A stretch of DNA of 64,000 nucleotides from Dehalococcoidia bacterium (GCA_021731085.1 JAKFYB010000039.1:1-64000), one strand, 5' to 3'; positions 50,644 through 58,956 are shown, counted from the first letter of the stretch. A program made the numbers and translations. Notes: generated by a model from the letters alone, not told the origin.

Positions 50644-51327
50644 GTGGAGAGCACAGCCGCTCTCAGCAGCAAGGTTGCCGCAATCGAAGACGAGATGCGG
50701 ATCATCAAGGGCGAGGTCAAGCAAGTCCTCACCGAGATCCGCAGCGCGATCCTCGTGCAGGACAACCCGTTTGAAGAGGCGACCAACCGACCGCGCGCCG
50801 TTCAGATCGTGCCCGCCGTCGCTGAAGAGCCCGCGCGCGTGGAGATCGTGATGCCGCAGAGCCAGCCGCAGCCCGCCGTCATCGCGACAGCAGTCCCACA
50901 CCCGGATGATGCACGGAAGGCGCAGCCCGAACCGGCCCAAACGCAACAGCCGCCACTGCACCCGTCATATCGGGACGAGCCGCCCGGGCAACAGGCCTCG
51001 CACGAACAGGCGCCAAAGCGACCGCAGCCGCGCCAACAGGCACCGCAGGGCCGCTGGAGTCTCCTGACTGTGGCCAGCCTCGCCGCCTGGGCCGAAGACG
51101 CACTGCAGAAGCTCGGCAGTAAGCGCCTGGCGATGCTCCTCGATCTGTGCGAAGTCTCCGGTTACCTCACGCCTGATGCACGCCAGGCGCTCGCCCGCGT
51201 GTCAGAGCTCGACGCACCCGAGCCGGAGCAGCGCGCATCGGCTATGGACGTGACGGTGCTGCTCCGCCAACTCGACGCGCTGTTGCAGGGAGAGCCATCG
51301 GACCTCGGTCCGCGGTTGATGTACTAG
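50644..51327 (+). CDS. arlDE: ArlD/E-like archaellum protein
   Basis: The 227-residue product has an N-terminal coiled coil (about 8-40: LSSKVAAIEDEMRIIKGEVKQVLTEIRSAI), then a Pro/Gln-rich linker of about 100 residues. The C-terminal helical domain (about 138-190: SLLTVASLAAWAEDALQKLGSKRLAMLLDLCEVSGYLTPDARQAL) matches the Arch_fla_DE domain pattern of archaeal ArlD/E: Leu-rich helix, W-x-E, L-x-x-x-G, 'LL..Y..(I/S)G.(I/L)(S/T)...'. In archaea ArlC/D/E form the cytoplasmic switch linking the motor to chemotaxis. The GTG start at 50644 with AGGAAG is accepted. Confidence 0.7.
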   Translation: MESTAALSSKVAAIEDEMRIIKGEVKQVLTEIRSAILVQDNPFEEATNRPRAVQIVPAVAEEPARVEIVMPQSQPQPAVIATAVPHPDDARKAQPEPAQTQQPPLHPSYRDEPPGQQASHEQAPKRPQPRQQAPQGRWSLLTVASLAAWAEDALQKLGSKRLAMLLDLCEVSGYLTPDARQALARVSELDAPEPEQRASAMDVTVLLRQLDALLQGEPSDLGPRLMY

Positions 51328-51366
51328 GCAAGGAGTGTCCGCGCGGGACGCTGAGGGAGTGGCGTC

Positions 51367-51846
51367 ATCGATAAGGCAATCACGACAGTTCTGCTTACCA
51401 TCGCCGCGATCGTGGCCATTGTGGCCGTGACGAATGCGGTGCTTCCTGCCGTCTCCAAGACGACCGGTTCACTGCTCGCGTCGTCCGAGGTCGTTCAGGA
51501 TCGCATCGCCAGCCAGATTGAGATCGTCCATGCGGCGGGCGTCGATGGCGCGCCCGATGCCCAGATCTGGGTCAAGAACGTCGGCGCCGCCCGCATCGCC
51601 CCGATCGACCGGGTAGACGTGTTCTTCGGGCCGACAGGCGACTTCGCCCGCGTCCCGTACGGCACCGACGCAAGCTGTGTCGCGCCGTGCTGGTACGACA
51701 CGCTCGAGAACGCCACGACCTGGGACCAGACGGCGACACTGCGCGTGACACTGAAGCTGGACGCCAATCTCGCGTCGGGCACCACGTACTACATGAAGGT
51801 CGTGACGCCCAACGGCACGCTCGACTCGAAGTACCTGACGGTCTGA
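51367..51846 (+). CDS. arlG: ArlG-like archaellum stator protein (probable ATC start)
   Basis: The hydrophobic N-terminal helix (IDKAITTVLLTIAAIVAIVA) lies directly after a GAGGGAG site, but the only start-like codon at its head is ATC at 51367. The nearest GTG (51412) would remove the first half of the membrane helix, and a TGA at 51352-51354 blocks any earlier start. With ATC, the product has 159 residues: one N-terminal helix and a beta-sandwich (IASQIEIVHAAGV, QIWVKNVGAARIAPIDRVDVFFG, TLRVTLKLDANLASGTTYYMKVVTPNG). ArlF and ArlG are external proteins of this shape that anchor the motor or cap. Naming as ArlG follows gene order only. Confidence 0.65.
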   Translation: MDKAITTVLLTIAAIVAIVAVTNAVLPAVSKTTGSLLASSEVVQDRIASQIEIVHAAGVDGAPDAQIWVKNVGAARIAPIDRVDVFFGPTGDFARVPYGTDASCVAPCWYDTLENATTWDQTATLRVTLKLDANLASGTTYYMKVVTPNGTLDSKYLTV

Positions 51847-51850
51847 CGCC

Positions 51851-52363
51851 ATGGAAAACAGCATTCCGGCGCTCTTCATCGCTGCCATCTTCATGCTCGC
51901 CACCGTCCTCATCGGCCGCGGCGGCTTCATCGGCATGGACAACGTCGGCCAGTCGCTGCGTGTCTCCGAAGTACGCAACATCGAACGCCGTGGCACAGAG
52001 CTTTCCGTCACGAACACCGCGATCGACCCGACCGGTGCCAACGCGACCATCACACTGCGCAACGACGGCCAGACGTCGCTCCAGGACTACGCGCGCATGG
52101 ACGTCGTCGTCCAATACTTCGATGAGGTCGGCGGTCGCCACGACAAGTGGGTTGCGTACACATCCGGCGGCCTTTCTTCAGACATGTGGACGACGGGCGC
52201 TTTCACAGACGACGTCTTCGAGCCCGGCATCTTCAACCCCGGCGAGCAGATGGAGATCGTCGTCCGACTCAACCCCGTCGTCGGAGCCGGCACGACGAAC
52301 AAGGCCGTCATCGCCTCCGAGCAAGGGATCACACTCCAGACACTCTTCGCGGGGCCACCCTAA
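51851..52363 (+). CDS. arlF: ArlF-like archaellum stator protein
   Basis: The 170-residue product has an N-terminal membrane helix (MENSIPALFIAAIFMLATVLIG) without a Gly cleavage site. A beta-rich outer domain follows (TELSVTNTAIDPTGANATITLRNDGQTSL, MDVVVQYFD, GEQMEIVVRLNPVVGAG). This matches ArlF, the archaeal protein that binds the S-layer in the pseudoperiplasm and holds the motor still. In a bacterium the partner must be some other wall or layer. The stop overlaps the ArlJ start (TAATG), so the two are coupled. ArlF versus ArlG is assigned by gene order. Confidence 0.65.
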   Translation: MENSIPALFIAAIFMLATVLIGRGGFIGMDNVGQSLRVSEVRNIERRGTELSVTNTAIDPTGANATITLRNDGQTSLQDYARMDVVVQYFDEVGGRHDKWVAYTSGGLSSDMWTTGAFTDDVFEPGIFNPGEQMEIVVRLNPVVGAGTTNKAVIASEQGITLQTLFAGPP

Positions 52364-53973
52364 TGTCAGCCTTCGCGACAATTACGCGCGCGTTGCCATT
52401 CGGAGCGAAAGGGCCACGGCGCAGCGACAACATCGAGGAAGCTGCTAACTGGCAGCGATCTTCGTCGCTGTTTCGCCCCGCCGCGACCGAATACGACCTG
52501 ATCACGCAGCTCACGTACATGTCCGCGTTGGCCACCGCCAACGTCGGCCGCGAGCAACTCTTCGAGAAGACGGCGCAACTCGGCTACAGCACTTCGGGCT
52601 ACTTCCACCGCGTCCACCTCGTCGCCCAGAAGCTGAACTACGACTACGCCCGCGCCTGCCAGCTCGTCGCCGACGCCACAGACAACGACATGATCGAGAG
52701 CCTGCTGCTGCGGTTCTCCGCGTCGCTGTCCTCCGGTGAGGCAGAGGAAATCTTCCTTGCTCGCGAGACAGAAGTGCAGCTCGAGACATACGCGCGTAAG
52801 TACGAACGCGACCTTGAGACGTTGCAGAAGTGGACGGACTCCTTCGTCGCGCTGATGGTCTCCGTGACCCTGATCGTCGTCGTGTCGATGGTCTCGATGA
52901 TGATCTACAGCGTCGGTACGCTCTTCATCCTCGGTCTTGCAACCATCATGATCAGCATGGCGTCGCTCGGTGGCTGGATCATCTACCGAACCGCGCCCGT
53001 CGAACCCAAAACACACAAGCTGCAGCTGAAATCCAAGACGCAGGACCAGATGTTCCTGTTGGCGAAGGTTCTCCTGCCGACGGCCGCCCTGCTCGGCGTC
53101 GCAACCGCGCTCGTGTTCAACGCCGGCGCCGGCATGATCGCCGCCGGAATCACTGCGTTGCCCGTCGGCATCATGGCCTTCATCGACGACCGCCGCATCG
53201 ACACGTACGACAAAGATATGTCGACGTTCTTGCGCGCTCTCGGCTCCATCGTCGGCGCCATCGGCACGACCGTCACCGACGGCCTCGGCCGTTTGAATCA
53301 GCGTTCGCTCGGTTCGCTCGAACAGAACGTCCGCCGTCTGCACATCCGCCTGCGCTCTGGCCTCAGGCCAGACCTCTGCTGGACGCGCTTCGTCGGCGAA
53401 ACCGGCAGCGAGTCCATCGACCGCTCCGTCAACGTCTTCTGGGACACCATCAAGCTCGGCGGCGACCCGGACAGCATCGGCTACCTGTCGTCGCTCTTCG
53501 CGCTGAAGATCTCCCTCCTGCGGGAAAACCGGAAGCTTGTCTCGCAGACCTTCATGATGCTGATGGTGCCGATGCATGCCGTCCTGCTCGGCGTGCTGTT
53601 GTTCGTCTCCGAAGTCGTCGTCGTCTTCGCGACGCAACTGAATGACGTGCAGATGCAAGCTGCGAACACGACGGTCGATGCGTCCGTGACTGGTGGCACG
53701 GATGTCACGTCCGTACTCGCGTTTGCGTCACCCAACGTCGGCTTCATCCATGGCTTCGCGCTGGTCGTCACGCTCGTCCTGACGTTCGTGAACACGTGGG
53801 CGCCGCACGCCGCCAGCGGTGGCCACCACCACAAGGTGTGGCTCTACGCCGCCATCATGCTGCTGATCTCTGGCCTGGCGTTGATGATCATTCCGTGGAT
53901 CGTGCAGGGCCTGTTCGAAAGCGTTTCCGCAGACCCGACCGGCACCGGTGGCGCAGGCATTCCAGAAGTCTAG
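52363..53973 (+). CDS. arlJ: Archaellum membrane platform protein ArlJ (FlaJ)
   Basis: The 536-residue product has two T2SSF-like cytoplasmic domains. The first is at about 45-165 (TQLTYMSALATANVGREQLFEKTAQLGYS, IESLLLRFSASLSSGEAEEIFL). The second is at about 285-400 (DKDMSTFLRALGSIVGAIGTTVTDGLG). Between and after them are at least seven to nine membrane helices (about 170-225, 230-280, 390-525). ArlJ is the only integral membrane core of the archaellum and binds the ArlI hexamer. The length (536) is normal for archaeal ArlJ and longer than PilC or TadB/C. Its gene is in the rightward unit, separate from arlHI, unlike the common archaeal order H-I-J. Confidence 0.88.
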   Translation: MSAFATITRALPFGAKGPRRSDNIEEAANWQRSSSLFRPAATEYDLITQLTYMSALATANVGREQLFEKTAQLGYSTSGYFHRVHLVAQKLNYDYARACQLVADATDNDMIESLLLRFSASLSSGEAEEIFLARETEVQLETYARKYERDLETLQKWTDSFVALMVSVTLIVVVSMVSMMIYSVGTLFILGLATIMISMASLGGWIIYRTAPVEPKTHKLQLKSKTQDQMFLLAKVLLPTAALLGVATALVFNAGAGMIAAGITALPVGIMAFIDDRRIDTYDKDMSTFLRALGSIVGAIGTTVTDGLGRLNQRSLGSLEQNVRRLHIRLRSGLRPDLCWTRFVGETGSESIDRSVNVFWDTIKLGGDPDSIGYLSSLFALKISLLRENRKLVSQTFMMLMVPMHAVLLGVLLFVSEVVVVFATQLNDVQMQAANTTVDASVTGGTDVTSVLAFASPNVGFIHGFALVVTLVLTFVNTWAPHAASGGHHHKVWLYAAIMLLISGLALMIIPWIVQGLFESVSADPTGTGGAGIPEV

Positions 53974-53981
53974 GAGGAACC

Positions 53982-54383
53982 ATGACGGTAGAACCCGAGA
54001 ACAGAAAGCCCAGCAAGGATGACCCGTGGCTGCGTGTGCCCGCCTCGGCTCGACCAGCAGAACGCCATCGCTTCAACGGTTCCGAAGCGGACGAAGCCTC
54101 CGGCGAGGTCGACGAAAACGACGAAGACGTCGAGTTCCTGAGGACGCTCGCCGAGCAAGCTGCTCTTGAGGCCAAGCCTAAGCAAGTGGCTGTGCCACGC
54201 GTGCCCGCGCGCCGCTTCAATGTCCCCGCCGATATCAACCTGGAAGTGTTCCGCACGACCGAGGTCGAGCGCACGCGCCCCCGCGTCCTCAACCAGATGG
54301 AAGTCGATCTCGTCGAGATGGATGACCTGCTAGAGCAGCTGTCGACGACGGCCGCTGCCTTGCGCCGCAGGAAGGCTGCCTGA
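53982..54383 (+). CDS. Archaellum-operon hypothetical protein
   Basis: The 133-residue product has no recognised domain. Residues 1-60 are charged and likely disordered. Residues ~75-133 hold conserved-looking blocks (ARRFNVPADINLEVFRTTEVERTRPRVLNQMEVDLVEMDDLLEQLSTTAAALRRR) with a helical C-terminal part. AGGAGG directly precedes the ATG, and it starts 8 bases after arlJ, so it is made with the motor. It is soluble, cytoplasmic and without a counterpart I know in archaeal operons. It could be a switch or assembly factor. Confidence 0.6.
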   Translation: MTVEPENRKPSKDDPWLRVPASARPAERHRFNGSEADEASGEVDENDEDVEFLRTLAEQAALEAKPKQVAVPRVPARRFNVPADINLEVFRTTEVERTRPRVLNQMEVDLVEMDDLLEQLSTTAAALRRRKAA

Positions 54384-54388
54384 CCGCC

Positions 54389-55681
54389 ATGCTTACGCGT
54401 GTGCCGCCCGCCTTCTTGTTTGGGCTCGCCATCTGGACCTGCATAACCGCCGGCATGGGCTGGTACGCGCTCCAGGGCACATCCCGCGCGAGCGGCCAGC
54501 TCGAAGGCGCAGACTTGCGTACGCCTACGGTTGTCGCCGCCCTTGGATCCTCTACAACCACAGCCGTCCCAACATCTGACGGCAGCACTCGCACCGTGAC
54601 GTCGCGAACGTCCACGCCAAGGGCGACCACGCCGCAAGCGACAACGACGCGGTCGTCCACGCGAACAGCAGTCGCGACGCAGCGCGCGGGCACACGTACG
54701 CCCGCCGCGTCCCGCACCGCCGTGTCGACGGCAGAGCCGGGCGCGCACACCGCTACGCCCACAACAGCCGGCGAACCCACGACCGAACGGTCGCCCGAAC
54801 CCTCGGCCACCGCCAGCCCTACGGCGGTACCGACGTTCACCCCCACGCCCCACGACGGTATCTATCCGTCAGCAACGCCCACCACGCGACCACCCACCGC
54901 AACGCCCGCAGCGACAACAACGCCCGCGCCGTACCCTGTCCCGCGATACGCGCAGTCCGCCGGTGTTGAGGGAGGCGTTGCTGGTGCAGGCGCTGGCTCC
55001 TCGGCCACCATCCGCGACGCGGCGCACGCACCGAACAAGGGCGTGGTCGTGCTCGACCCTGGCCACGGTCGCGGCGATCCCGGCGCCGTCCACCACCTGC
55101 CTGACGGAACCCCAAACGTCCTCGAGTCGGAGATGAACCTTCGCAACGCGCAGCTCATCCGCACGCAGCTCCTCGCGCTGGGTTACGACGTCTACCTCAC
55201 GCGCGATACGCCCGGCCGCGGCCCAGATGGTCCGCTCGTCCAGCAGTTCATCGTCTCGGACCTCATCTGGCGCACGCAGCTTGCGACCGCCGTGGATGCG
55301 GATCTCTTTCTCGCGCTGCACGGAAACGGCGCCTCCGTGAAGTCCATCGCTGGCCCGGAGACGTGGTACTGCGGCCTGCATGAGCAAGGGAACGCCAATG
55401 CGAAGTTCGCCGCGATGATCCAGCAGGCGATGATGGACGCTCTCCACGAGTACGGGTACTTCCCGCCGAACCGCGGCATCATGGAAGACGCCGAGCGCCA
55501 CCACGGCGACTTCTGCCAGTTCGTCGTGACCCGCGAGACAAGCATGCCGTCCGCGTTGCTCGAGTTTCTCTTCCTCTCGAACGATGACGACGCCCGCGTG
55601 CTCGCCGATGTCCGTTCGCAGGAGGTCCTCGCCGGCCACATAGCGGCCGCCATCGATCGCTTCCTCAGCGAACGGCCGTAG
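54389..55681 (+). CDS. N-acetylmuramoyl-L-alanine amidase in the archaellum operon
   Basis: The 430-residue product has a membrane helix at about 10-28, a Thr/Pro/Ala-rich stalk (30-190) and a C-terminal Amidase_3 domain (about 217-430). VVVLDPGHGRGDPG gives the zinc His226, ESEMN the zinc Glu (246 or 248), ALHGNG the second His311 and ALLEFLFLSN the catalytic Glu392. It cuts the amide bond between muramic acid and the stem peptide. The stalk would let it reach the wall from the membrane. Starting 5 bases after the previous gene, it is in the arlJ unit. Archaeal operons need no such enzyme. Cutting a path for the filament is the natural explanation. Confidence 0.88.
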   Translation: MLTRVPPAFLFGLAIWTCITAGMGWYALQGTSRASGQLEGADLRTPTVVAALGSSTTTAVPTSDGSTRTVTSRTSTPRATTPQATTTRSSTRTAVATQRAGTRTPAASRTAVSTAEPGAHTATPTTAGEPTTERSPEPSATASPTAVPTFTPTPHDGIYPSATPTTRPPTATPAATTTPAPYPVPRYAQSAGVEGGVAGAGAGSSATIRDAAHAPNKGVVVLDPGHGRGDPGAVHHLPDGTPNVLESEMNLRNAQLIRTQLLALGYDVYLTRDTPGRGPDGPLVQQFIVSDLIWRTQLATAVDADLFLALHGNGASVKSIAGPETWYCGLHEQGNANAKFAAMIQQAMMDALHEYGYFPPNRGIMEDAERHHGDFCQFVVTRETSMPSALLEFLFLSNDDDARVLADVRSQEVLAGHIAAAIDRFLSERP

Positions 55682-55784
55682 TCACCAGCGCCTCCGCGCC
55701 TTCCTTTCGGAGGGGCTCTCTACCCGCCCACGCCGTCGGGCGCCTCACGGAAGTGCAGGGAAGTGCAGGGAAGTGCGCTGAGCG

Positions 55785-56660
55785 CTACGGCAGCCCAGCG
55801 TGCGCCACGTCGGCCTCGACGACTTCGATCCAGCCGGTGCTAATGCCCTGCGCCAGCTCGGGTCCGGTGGTGGTCGCCGAGCAGAGGTACAGCGTGCGGC
55901 CATCGTCGCCGCCGAGCATGCAGGCATAGACGCCCTTAGCGTGCGCCTTCACCCTGTGCGTGACTTCGCCACCTTCTTTCACGCGCAGGCACTCGCCAGA
56001 CGTCGGACTGGCGACCCAGATCGCGTTCTCGGCGTCGAGGCAGATGCCGTCCGGGAACACAGTGAGCGCCGCCCACTCGCGGCGGTTCGACAGCGTGCCA
56101 TTGTCGGCGATGTCGAATGCGGTGAGGCAGCGGCCGACGGTTTCGGCCGCGATGAGAGTCTTGCCGTCGGGCGTGATCACCATGCCGTTGGGAAAGCGCA
56201 TGTTGTCGGCCGCGATGACCGCCTGACTGACAGTCGGGGACGGCTGTGCCACATCGCTGTGGTCCACCATCATGATGCTCGACATCGCGAATGGGTCGCC
56301 CTTGTTGATGTCAAAGCCGAAGCCGCCGATGTAGGCGCGTCCTTGGCCGGAGACGGTCATGTCGTTGATCTGCACTCCCTCGAAGGGCGAGAGGTCAGCA
56401 ACGATCGTCTCGATCCCGGCCTCAGAACGTCGCACGAGCGTACGGTCGACCATGCGGACGTAGAGCAGGTCGCCGTTTGGCAGCCAGCCGAGCCCGGCGG
56501 GTTGGTGGGCGTTCTCGATGACGGCTTCGGCGCGGCCGTCCGGCGTCATGCGCATGACCTTGTGCGCGTGAACGTCCGAGAACCAGAGTGCGCCGTCGTG
56601 CCAGCGTGGACACTCGGGGAACGTCAGGCCGTCAAGCAGGATCGTTGTCGTCAGCTGCAT
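55785..56660 (-). CDS. SMP-30/gluconolactonase family protein
   Basis: The 291-residue six-bladed beta-propeller product shows FPECPRWHDGALWFSDVHAHKVMRM with the metal-binding Glu. Also present are PAGLGWLPNGDLLYVRM, VQINDMTVSGQGRAYIGGFG with the conserved Asn/Asp, and FPDGICLDAENAIWVASP with the catalytic Asp. Such enzymes hydrolyse sugar lactones or related esters with a divalent metal. It is convergent with the archaellum operon and unrelated to it. Confidence 0.9.
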   Translation of the reverse strand: MQLTTTILLDGLTFPECPRWHDGALWFSDVHAHKVMRMTPDGRAEAVIENAHQPAGLGWLPNGDLLYVRMVDRTLVRRSEAGIETIVADLSPFEGVQINDMTVSGQGRAYIGGFGFDINKGDPFAMSSIMMVDHSDVAQPSPTVSQAVIAADNMRFPNGMVITPDGKTLIAAETVGRCLTAFDIADNGTLSNRREWAALTVFPDGICLDAENAIWVASPTSGECLRVKEGGEVTHRVKAHAKGVYACMLGGDDGRTLYLCSATTTGPELAQGISTGWIEVVEADVAHAGLP

Positions 56661-56802
56661 AGGGCGATCGTAGGCCAGTCGATGAACGGGGACAATAGGC
56701 TGTGATTCGCCCCGACTGCGAAAATCTCAATCATTTGGGGGTTACGCCGCGCCTGGGGATAACCGTATCCTCCCTCATCTGAGTTCGTAGGAGGCCGAGA
56801 CC

Positions 56803-57900
56803 ATGTACGACGTAATCATCGTGGGGGCGCGCTGCGCCGGATCACCGCTGGCGATGCTGCTAGCAAAGCGCGGCCAGAGTGTCTTGGTCGTCGACCGCGC
56901 GACCTTCCCGAGCGACATCATGTCCACGCACTTCATTCAGCCCGAGGGCGTCAAGCGCTTGCAAGAGTGGGGACTATATGACGAGGTCATGGCCTCGAAC
57001 TGCCCGGAGATCCCTCAAATGCAATTCACACTGCAGGGCGTCCTCGTGAGCGCACCGCGTGATCCTTCCATGCCGATCCCGATCTGTCCGCGCCGTACCG
57101 TGCTCGACAACATCCTCGTCGCCGCCGCGCGTGATGCCGGTGCGGAAGTTCGCGAAGCCTTCTCGGCGCAAGAGATCATCATCGAGGACGGTGTCGTGAC
57201 GGGCATCCGTGGACGCAACGCTGATGGCGCATCGGTTGAAGCGCGCGCGCGTGTCACCGTCGGCGCCGACGGCCACCACTCCCTCGTCGCGCGCACAGTC
57301 GCGGCCGAGGAGTACGACACACACCCGCCCTTTACCTGTGGCTACTACTCGTACTTCAGCGGCGTCCCCCTGCCGACCGGCGGCGAAGCCTTCGTCGGCC
57401 CCGAAGCAGGTGTGCTTGCATTTGCGACGAACGATGGCCTCACATGCATCGGCGCCGGCACTGACCGTCAGTTCTTCCACGACTACCGTGCCGACATCGA
57501 GGGCAACTTCTATCGCATTCTCGAACAGGCATCGCCTGCTTTCGCCGCACGCGTGCGAGCGGGCAAGCGCGAAGAAAAGTGGATCGGGACGGCAGACACC
57601 GAGAACTTCTTCCGCCAGCCATACGGCCCGGGTTGGGCGCTCTGCGGCGACGCCGGTTATCACAAGGACTTCGTGACGGGCTTGGGCATCGCGGATGCGT
57701 TTCGTGATGCGGAATTCCTGTCCGAAGCCCTCGACGCAGGCTTGTCCGGACGCGATCCCCTGGACGGCGCGCTCGCCGCCTACAAGGAACGCCGCGATAC
57801 CGCAGCGAAACCGATGTACGACATGACGATCCTGTTCGCCCAGGGTCCCACGCTCGAGGAAATGGCCAAGAACATGCCGGCCGCGCAGGCAAGCGCGTAA
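56803..57900 (+). CDS. FAD-dependent oxidoreductase (geranylgeranyl reductase/UbiH-like)
   Basis: The 365-residue product starts with the dinucleotide-binding motif DVIIVGARCAGSPLAMLLAKRG. It has VVDRATFPSD after strand 2, VGADGHHSLVAR (DG motif) near the middle, and WALCGDAGYHKDFVTGLGIADAF as the second FAD contact (GD motif). It belongs to the group that includes phenol/ubiquinone hydroxylases and prenyl reductases. The direct substrate is unknown. ATG 56803 follows AGGAGGCCGAGACC. Confidence 0.9.
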   Translation: MYDVIIVGARCAGSPLAMLLAKRGQSVLVVDRATFPSDIMSTHFIQPEGVKRLQEWGLYDEVMASNCPEIPQMQFTLQGVLVSAPRDPSMPIPICPRRTVLDNILVAAARDAGAEVREAFSAQEIIIEDGVVTGIRGRNADGASVEARARVTVGADGHHSLVARTVAAEEYDTHPPFTCGYYSYFSGVPLPTGGEAFVGPEAGVLAFATNDGLTCIGAGTDRQFFHDYRADIEGNFYRILEQASPAFAARVRAGKREEKWIGTADTENFFRQPYGPGWALCGDAGYHKDFVTGLGIADAFRDAEFLSEALDAGLSGRDPLDGALAAYKERRDTAAKPMYDMTILFAQGPTLEEMAKNMPAAQASA

Positions 57901-58095
57901 CCCAATGCCGGAGCGCAGGCTTTAATCCAGGCACCATGGTAGAGCGGGCTTTTCAGCCCGCGCGGTCGCCGGGAAGGCGCACGGGTGACGCACAGTGGAG
58001 AACGATCGGTCGTGCGATGTCTACTTCGTGTCGGACAGAGTCCGTGAACCGGAGCGCGGGCTTTCCAGCCCGCGCGTTTGCGACGAGACGCACGC
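57901..58095. repeat. Palindromic GCGGGCTTTTCAGCCCGC repeats between convergent genes
   Basis: Three related copies lie near 57909-57936, 57943-57965 and 58049-58075 (CCGGAGCGCGGGCTTTCCAGCCCGCGCG). They match the core found in the array at 32495-32990 and at 17622-17646. Each is a hairpin of 8-10 bp. They may serve as transcription terminators for the two converging genes. Confidence 0.7.
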
Positions 58096-58956
58096 CTAAT
58101 CGAACACCACAGTCTTATTCCCGTACACAAGCACGCGATGCCGCAGATGCAAATCCACCGCCCGAGCCAGCACGACCTTCTCGAGATCGCGCCCCTTGCG
58201 AATCAGATCATCGACTGAATCACGGTGACTCACCGGTGCCACACCCTGCTCAATGATCGGCCCCTGATCCAGCTCCTGCGTCGCGTAGTGCCCTGTCGCC
58301 CCGATGATCTTCACCCCGCGCTCGTGCGCCTGGTGATACGGCTTTGCTCCGGCGAACGCGGGCAAAAACGAGTGGTGGATGTTGATGATGCGGTTCGGAT
58401 AGCGTGTCACGAAGCCATCGCTCAACACCTGCATGTAGCGCGCCAGTACCACAACGTCGACACCCGCACCGTCGAGCAGCCGCACCATGTGCGCTTCCTG
58501 ATCGTCTTTCGTAGCCGCCGTCACCGGCAGGTGATGAAACTCGATACCGAAATCGGCGGCGATCGGCTCGGCGTCCTGGTGATTGCTGATGATCAGCGGA
58601 ATATCGCACTGCAATTCGCCCAGGCGCCAGCGCGCCAGCAGGTCGTACAGGCAGTGGTGCATCTTCGACACAAAGATCGCCATCCGCGGCGTCTCGTCGC
58701 TGAATTGCAGCGACCACGTCATCCCGAACCGCTCGGCGATCGGACGAAACGCCTCGTGCATCCCGGCACGGTCGACGGCAAAGCCAGCGATGTCCCACTC
58801 GACGCGCTGGAGAAATACGCCTTCCTCGTGGTCGGTGTGCTGGTCGGCGTGGATGATATTCCCGCCGTTCCGATAGAGGAAGTCGGAGACGGTTGCGACC
58901 AATCCCGTCTGGTCGGCGCAGGAGATGAGCAGAACGGCGGTTACTGGCGTTTTCAT
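58096..58956 (-). CDS. purU: Formyltetrahydrofolate deformylase
   Basis: The 286-residue product has an N-terminal ACT-like regulatory domain (about 5-85: LISCADQTGLVATVSDFLYRNGGNI, EEGVFLQRVEW). A C-terminal formyltransferase domain follows, with ISNHQDAEPIAADFGI, VVLARYMQVLSDGF, INIHHSFLPAFAGAKPYHQAHERGVKIIGATGHYAT and LDQGPIIEQ. The Asn/His/Asp catalytic set is present. It hydrolyses 10-formyl-tetrahydrofolate to formate and tetrahydrofolate, balancing one-carbon and purine pools. Confidence 0.95.
   Translation of the reverse strand: MKTPVTAVLLISCADQTGLVATVSDFLYRNGGNIIHADQHTDHEEGVFLQRVEWDIAGFAVDRAGMHEAFRPIAERFGMTWSLQFSDETPRMAIFVSKMHHCLYDLLARWRLGELQCDIPLIISNHQDAEPIAADFGIEFHHLPVTAATKDDQEAHMVRLLDGAGVDVVVLARYMQVLSDGFVTRYPNRIINIHHSFLPAFAGAKPYHQAHERGVKIIGATGHYATQELDQGPIIEQGVAPVSHRDSVDDLIRKGRDLEKVVLARAVDLHLRHRVLVYGNKTVVFD

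Noticed and set aside
44472-53973. Reading the locus as type IV pilus, T2SS or Tad
   Set aside because: ArlH has no counterpart in those systems, ArlI shows the archaellum-type GSNFTIRKF and PHPNW blocks, and no PilQ, PilM-P, PilT or pilus-type minor pilins are present.
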